A DNA stretch of 8,520 bases, taken from the NCBI GenBank assembly GCA_013215515.1, contig JABSPC010000021.1:1-8520 (forward strand), in the 5' to 3' direction. The first letter of the stretch is position 1, and each line of letters opens with the position of its first letter. A program made the position numbers and the translations under genes. The stretch is from Crocinitomicaceae bacterium. Lineage in GTDB: Bacteria > Bacteroidota > Bacteroidia > Flavobacteriales_D > Crocinitomicaceae. Positions 6,187 through 8,520 of the stretch are shown in pieces. The notes beneath the pieces were generated by a model, which searched no databases, was not told the DNA's origin, and was given only the letters and a program-made list of their open reading frames with translations.

Positions 6187-7362
6187 TTCTCTGTACTTCA
6201 AATGCCAAAAGAGATAAATGATGGCCAAAAAGCTACATCCAGTACCAATTGCCGCAGCTAATGAAATTGAATCAAATGTATTATCATAAGTAAAGATCGT
6301 ACTGAAAGATCCAAGCATTATTCCCAATTCGAGTGCAATGAAAACGGTTCCAGCACCAATCCCTCGTCGGTCAATATGAGATAAATCAGCAGTCCACGTA
6401 AAAACGGTAGGACTATTCAACCCTGTTGACAAGCCGAAGATAATTGCGGAAATTGTGAACATCGTAATGTCTCTTGTAAATGCCAAACAAATCATACTGC
6501 CTGCCATAAAAAACAGGCCAATAATTAGAGTTTTTCTTCGCCCGATGGTGTCAGAGATTCGACTTCCAAAAAGCCGCACAAATACGGTTGAGAGTACATA
6601 AAAACCAAAGAAGTAGCCCTTATTGAGATCGAGGAATGTTGAAACTTCTTGAGCCAATACGAATAAGATTCCAGTAGAGACACATGAAAGGAACATTACC
6701 GTTGCAGCAGGCATAACAGGCGGATCGAACACATCCGTAAATTTTACCTTCAGGTGTTTAAATTTGAAAGGCTCCGGTTTAGGAAGTGTCTCTTTCAAGG
6801 TCATCACAATAAGTAAAGTGATAAATGCCATTCCAGCAGCGACAAAAAATAGTAAGTTGATGCTCCCTGAAGTTGTTATCCATGAAGCGAGTATCTGACC
6901 AGCTCCAAAGCCGACCGAAATAAAAGTTCCCCAAATCCCCATTCCCAAACTTCTTTTTTCAGCTGGGAGAATATCTGTGACCATTGCCGTTGCTCCTGTA
7001 GGTAAGAAGCCAGCACTGAAGCCATGGACGAAGCGAAGAATCAGAAAGAAAATCATTCCAGATAAGCCACCTATTAAACTGGATATTGGATAAATCAAAC
7101 AAACAACTGTCGCAATAAAAGCTCCTATTAGCATTACTTTCTTTCGGCCTATATAATCAGATAATTTACCAGAAAAAGGTCGAGATATTGCTGCGGATAA
7201 AGAGAATAGAAAAATGATTAACCCCTTTAGGTATTCCCCTTTTTGATACAATCCGCTTAAGTAATCATTGAGCTCTGGAATAATTATATTGAAACTCACT
7301 ATAAAGAAAAAGAGAGCGAAACAAATAATCCAGAAATTACGTTCGAATTGGGGGAATTTCAT
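6175..7362 (-). CDS. Major facilitator superfamily transporter (DHA1-like, 12 membrane segments)
   Basis: 395 residues, a typical 12-helix MFS size. The first half starts with a short cytoplasmic tail (1-9) and a first helix at 10-29. The loop 2-3 signature (motif A) is GKLSDYIGRKK at 65-75, and its duplicated counterpart in the second half is SRISDTIGRRK at 267-277. RFVHGFSAGFLPTGATAM (110-127) fits helix 4 with its Arg, and GIWGTFISVGFGAGQILAS (142-160) the helix 5 motif C region. A charged central loop spans about 190-212. These features suggest proton-coupled efflux of the DHA1 type, but the substrate cannot be told; neighbours give no clue. The ATG at 7362 is supported by a consensus -7 box 4 bases upstream and by the short N-terminal tail before helix 1. 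Confidence 0.92.
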   Translation of the reverse strand: MKFPQFERNFWIICFALFFFIVSFNIIIPELNDYLSGLYQKGEYLKGLIIFLFSLSAAISRPFSGKLSDYIGRKKVMLIGAFIATVVCLIYPISSLIGGLSGMIFFLILRFVHGFSAGFLPTGATAMVTDILPAEKRSLGMGIWGTFISVGFGAGQILASWITTSGSINLLFFVAAGMAFITLLIVMTLKETLPKPEPFKFKHLKVKFTDVFDPPVMPAATVMFLSCVSTGILFVLAQEVSTFLDLNKGYFFGFYVLSTVFVRLFGSRISDTIGRRKTLIIGLFFMAGSMICLAFTRDITMFTISAIIFGLSTGLNSPTVFTWTADLSHIDRRGIGAGTVFIALELGIMLGSFSTIFTYDNTFDSISLAAAIGTGCSFLAIIYLFWHLKYRESKT

Positions 7363-7366
7363 TTTG

Positions 7367-7374
7367 CAAATCTA
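7367..7374 (-). promoter_or_regulatory. -7 promoter box of the MFS transporter gene
   Basis: On the minus strand this is TAGATTTG, a full match to TAnnTTTG, ending 4 bases before the ATG, exactly the same spacing as at the proline dehydrogenase gene. No well-spaced -33 TTG is visible (the nearest is 25 bp away). It suggests a leaderless or nearly leaderless mRNA. Confidence 0.5.
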
Positions 7375-7419
7375 GTTGTAATTCTCACTTGGTAACGATC
7401 AATGGTAATAAAAAATGTA

Positions 7420-7456
7420 GAATTATATGATGTGAATTGGGTGCGTGATATAATTC
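7420..7456. repeat. 9-bp perfect inverted repeat upstream of the beta-helix gene
   Basis: GAATTATAT (7420-7428) and ATATAATTC (7448-7456) are perfect inverted copies with a 19 bp spacer. The spacer contains the proposed -33 TTG of the plus-strand gene, and the right arm ends 2 bp before its proposed -7 box. A split operator is possible; the arms are AT-rich, so chance cannot be excluded. Confidence 0.4.
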
Positions 7457-7465
7457 GTTATCTTG
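7437..7465 (+). promoter_or_regulatory. Possible promoter of the beta-helix/glycine-rich gene
   Basis: TTG at 7437-7439 and TATCTTG at 7459-7465 are 19 bp apart, the preferred Bacteroidota spacing; the -7 element is one T short of TAnnTTTG. The leader to the ATG would be close to 20 bases. No Shine-Dalgarno sequence is seen; the leader just before the ATG is A-rich. Confidence 0.4.
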
Positions 7466-7487
7466 TCTTAATCAAAAACTATAACCT

Positions 7488-8520
7488 ATGAAAAAACTAC
7501 TACTATTTGGGGCTGTAAACATGCTCTTTTTTATATCCTTTGGTCAATGTGATGTGGTCTATGCAACGTTAAGTGGACTACCTTCTGCTTCTGGTACTAT
7601 AGGTGATCCATTGGATCTTGAAACAGCAATCGGGACAGCAAATAGCGGAGATCTTATTCGAGTTGGAACTGGTATTTATGATTTAGATGCTTCACTTACT
7701 ATTCCTTATGATGACATAATTATAGAAGGTGGTTTTGACGATTTTAACGGATGGGAAAAAACAAGTTTGGCTGGAGCTACAACGATTAATCGTACGAATG
7801 TGAATCCTGACGGAACAATGAACGATTACAGATTGGTTGTTATTTATGTTGCTAATATCAGTGGTTTTGAAATACATGACGTGACACTTACAACTGATGA
7901 TGCGACAGCACCTGGGACATCTACATATGGAATGCATATCGACAATTGTACAAACTACTTCATCACTAGATGTCAAATCCTTCCAGGAGATGCATCTGAT
8001 GGAACAGACGGAGTTAATGGCGGAAATGGAGCTAATGGTTCTACCGGTGGAAATGGTGGAAATGGACATGTCGATGATAATGGCTCTGGAGGAGTCGGAG
8101 GAATAGGTGGTGCCGGTGGCGGAATTGGAGGAGGACTCCAAGTTGCAGGTGGAATTAACCCTCCAGGAGATGATGACACTGGTGTAGCGGGAACTCCTGG
8201 AAATGATAGTTCGAATCCTAGAGCCGGTGGTTCTGGCGGTGGGGGTGGCTCCGGTGGTGAAACTGATCACGATGGAGGAGACGGAGCATCTGGTGGAGGT
8301 GTAAACCTCGGACCTAATCAAACTGGTGGTGGTGCTCATGGAAATTGGGGGGATCCCGGACAAGATGGCTTTAACGGTAATTCTGGTTCTCTTGGCTCTC
8401 TTGGTACGGATGGATCGAATGGAGGTGCGCCTCAATACAATCAATTTTTTGTTGTTGGTTCAGCTGGAACTGATGGTACTGACGGCGGCGGAGGTCGCGG
8501 TGGTGTCGGCGGTGGCGGTG
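7488..8520 (+). CDS. Secreted beta-helix protein with a glycine-rich collagen-like region (5' part, runs off the window)
   Basis: 344 residues are visible and the frame is open at the right edge. Residues 1-19 form a signal peptide (Lys2-Lys3, hydrophobic 4-18, SFG). Cleavage after Gly19 would leave Gln20 first, matching the Bacteroidota habit of an N-terminal Gln that becomes pyroglutamate; QC is not a lipobox. Residues 44-166 resemble the start of a right-handed parallel beta-helix: ETAIGTANSGDLIRVGTGIY (45-64), LTIPYDDIIIEGGF (70-83), then ISGFEIHDVTL (124-134) and IDNCTNYFITRCQI (151-164) as coils. From Gly172 the helix is interrupted by a tract with about half Gly. Similar Bacteroidota proteins usually end in a T9SS sorting domain; here the C-terminus is outside. 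The product is probably a surface or extracellular protein; function unknown. It is divergent from the MFS gene across 125 bp. Confidence 0.85.
   Translation, partial: MKKLLLFGAVNMLFFISFGQCDVVYATLSGLPSASGTIGDPLDLETAIGTANSGDLIRVGTGIYDLDASLTIPYDDIIIEGGFDDFNGWEKTSLAGATTINRTNVNPDGTMNDYRLVVIYVANISGFEIHDVTLTTDDATAPGTSTYGMHIDNCTNYFITRCQILPGDASDGTDGVNGGNGANGSTGGNGGNGHVDDNGSGGVGGIGGAGGGIGGGLQVAGGINPPGDDDTGVAGTPGNDSSNPRAGGSGGGGGSGGETDHDGGDGASGGGVNLGPNQTGGGAHGNWGDPGQDGFNGNSGSLGSLGTDGSNGGAPQYNQFFVVGSAGTDGTDGGGGRGGVGGGG
8001..8520 (+). repeat. Glycine-rich low-complexity tract with Gly-X-X triplet runs
   Basis: Within the beta-helix gene, residues 172-216 run as Gly-X-X triplets with one break (Asp196), and 285-314 are ten unbroken triplets. 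A third stretch begins at 327 and runs into the window edge. GTDG recurs at 172, 306, 327 and 330. X positions favour Asn, Asp, Thr, Ser and Gly, and Pro is rare, unlike animal collagen. The Gly codons (mostly GGA and GGT, with GGC more frequent toward the end) raise local GC content above that of the rest of the window. Confidence 0.85.

Noticed and set aside
7449..7454. Perfect TATAAT sequence upstream of the beta-helix gene
   Set aside because: Bacteroidota primary sigma factors prefer TAnnTTTG -7 boxes; the hexamer is part of the inverted-repeat arm and is common by chance in AT-rich DNA.
7973..8179. Pro/Ser-rich minus-strand frame
   Set aside because: Proline arises from reading GGN glycine codons in reverse; it is a shadow of the glycine tract.
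7692..8444. Long open frame on the minus strand opposite the glycine-rich gene (250 codons)
   Set aside because: It is the antisense of Gly/Asp/Asn-rich codons, giving a Ser/Thr/Ile/Arg-rich product without any domain; the plus frame has a signal peptide and beta-helix and explains the composition.
1..8520. CRISPR arrays, tRNA/rRNA, insertion sequences, defence or toxin-antitoxin modules
   Set aside because: No spaced direct repeats, no tRNA-like cloverleaf, no transposase or nuclease motifs, and all sizeable genes are explained by other families.

Overview
The window reads as chromosomal DNA of a low-GC member of the Bacteroidota, most likely a free-living Flavobacteriales bacterium (Crocinitomicaceae/Fluviicola-like; this finer placement is a guess). 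The reasons are a gliding-motility-associated C-terminal (CHU_C, type B T9SS sorting) domain, SprB-type repeats, a TonB-C domain on an apparent lipoprotein, a short Bacteroidota-style MerR-like regulator, -7 promoter boxes of the TAnnTTTG type, and almost no Shine-Dalgarno sequences.

Layout from left to right: the 3' end of a very large secreted adhesin-like protein (1-1935, +); a lipoprotein with a TonB C-terminal domain (2004-2579, +); proline dehydrogenase (2584-3750, -); 3-dehydroquinate synthase AroB (3854-4933, +); a MerR-family regulator (4930-5298, -); a queuosine-precursor transporter of the YhhQ/VUT family (5392-6186, +); an MFS transporter (6175-7362, -); and the 5' end of a secreted beta-helix protein that turns into a long glycine-rich, collagen-like tract (7488 to the right edge, +).

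After the first two genes the strands alternate strictly. All three convergent junctions are extremely tight (4 bp gap, 4 bp overlap, 12 bp overlap), and the three divergent gaps (103, 93 and 125 bp) hold all the visible promoter signals. The middle genes look like unrelated single-gene housekeeping units (proline catabolism, shikimate pathway, tRNA-modification precursor uptake, efflux), not an operon. The two edge genes encode cell-surface or secreted proteins, and both are cut by the window.

No RNA gene, mobile element, CRISPR array or defence system was seen. The points most worth following are the glycine-rich tract, the lipid-anchored TonB-C protein, the overlapping convergent gene ends, and two start-codon-proximal -7 boxes suggesting leaderless mRNAs.
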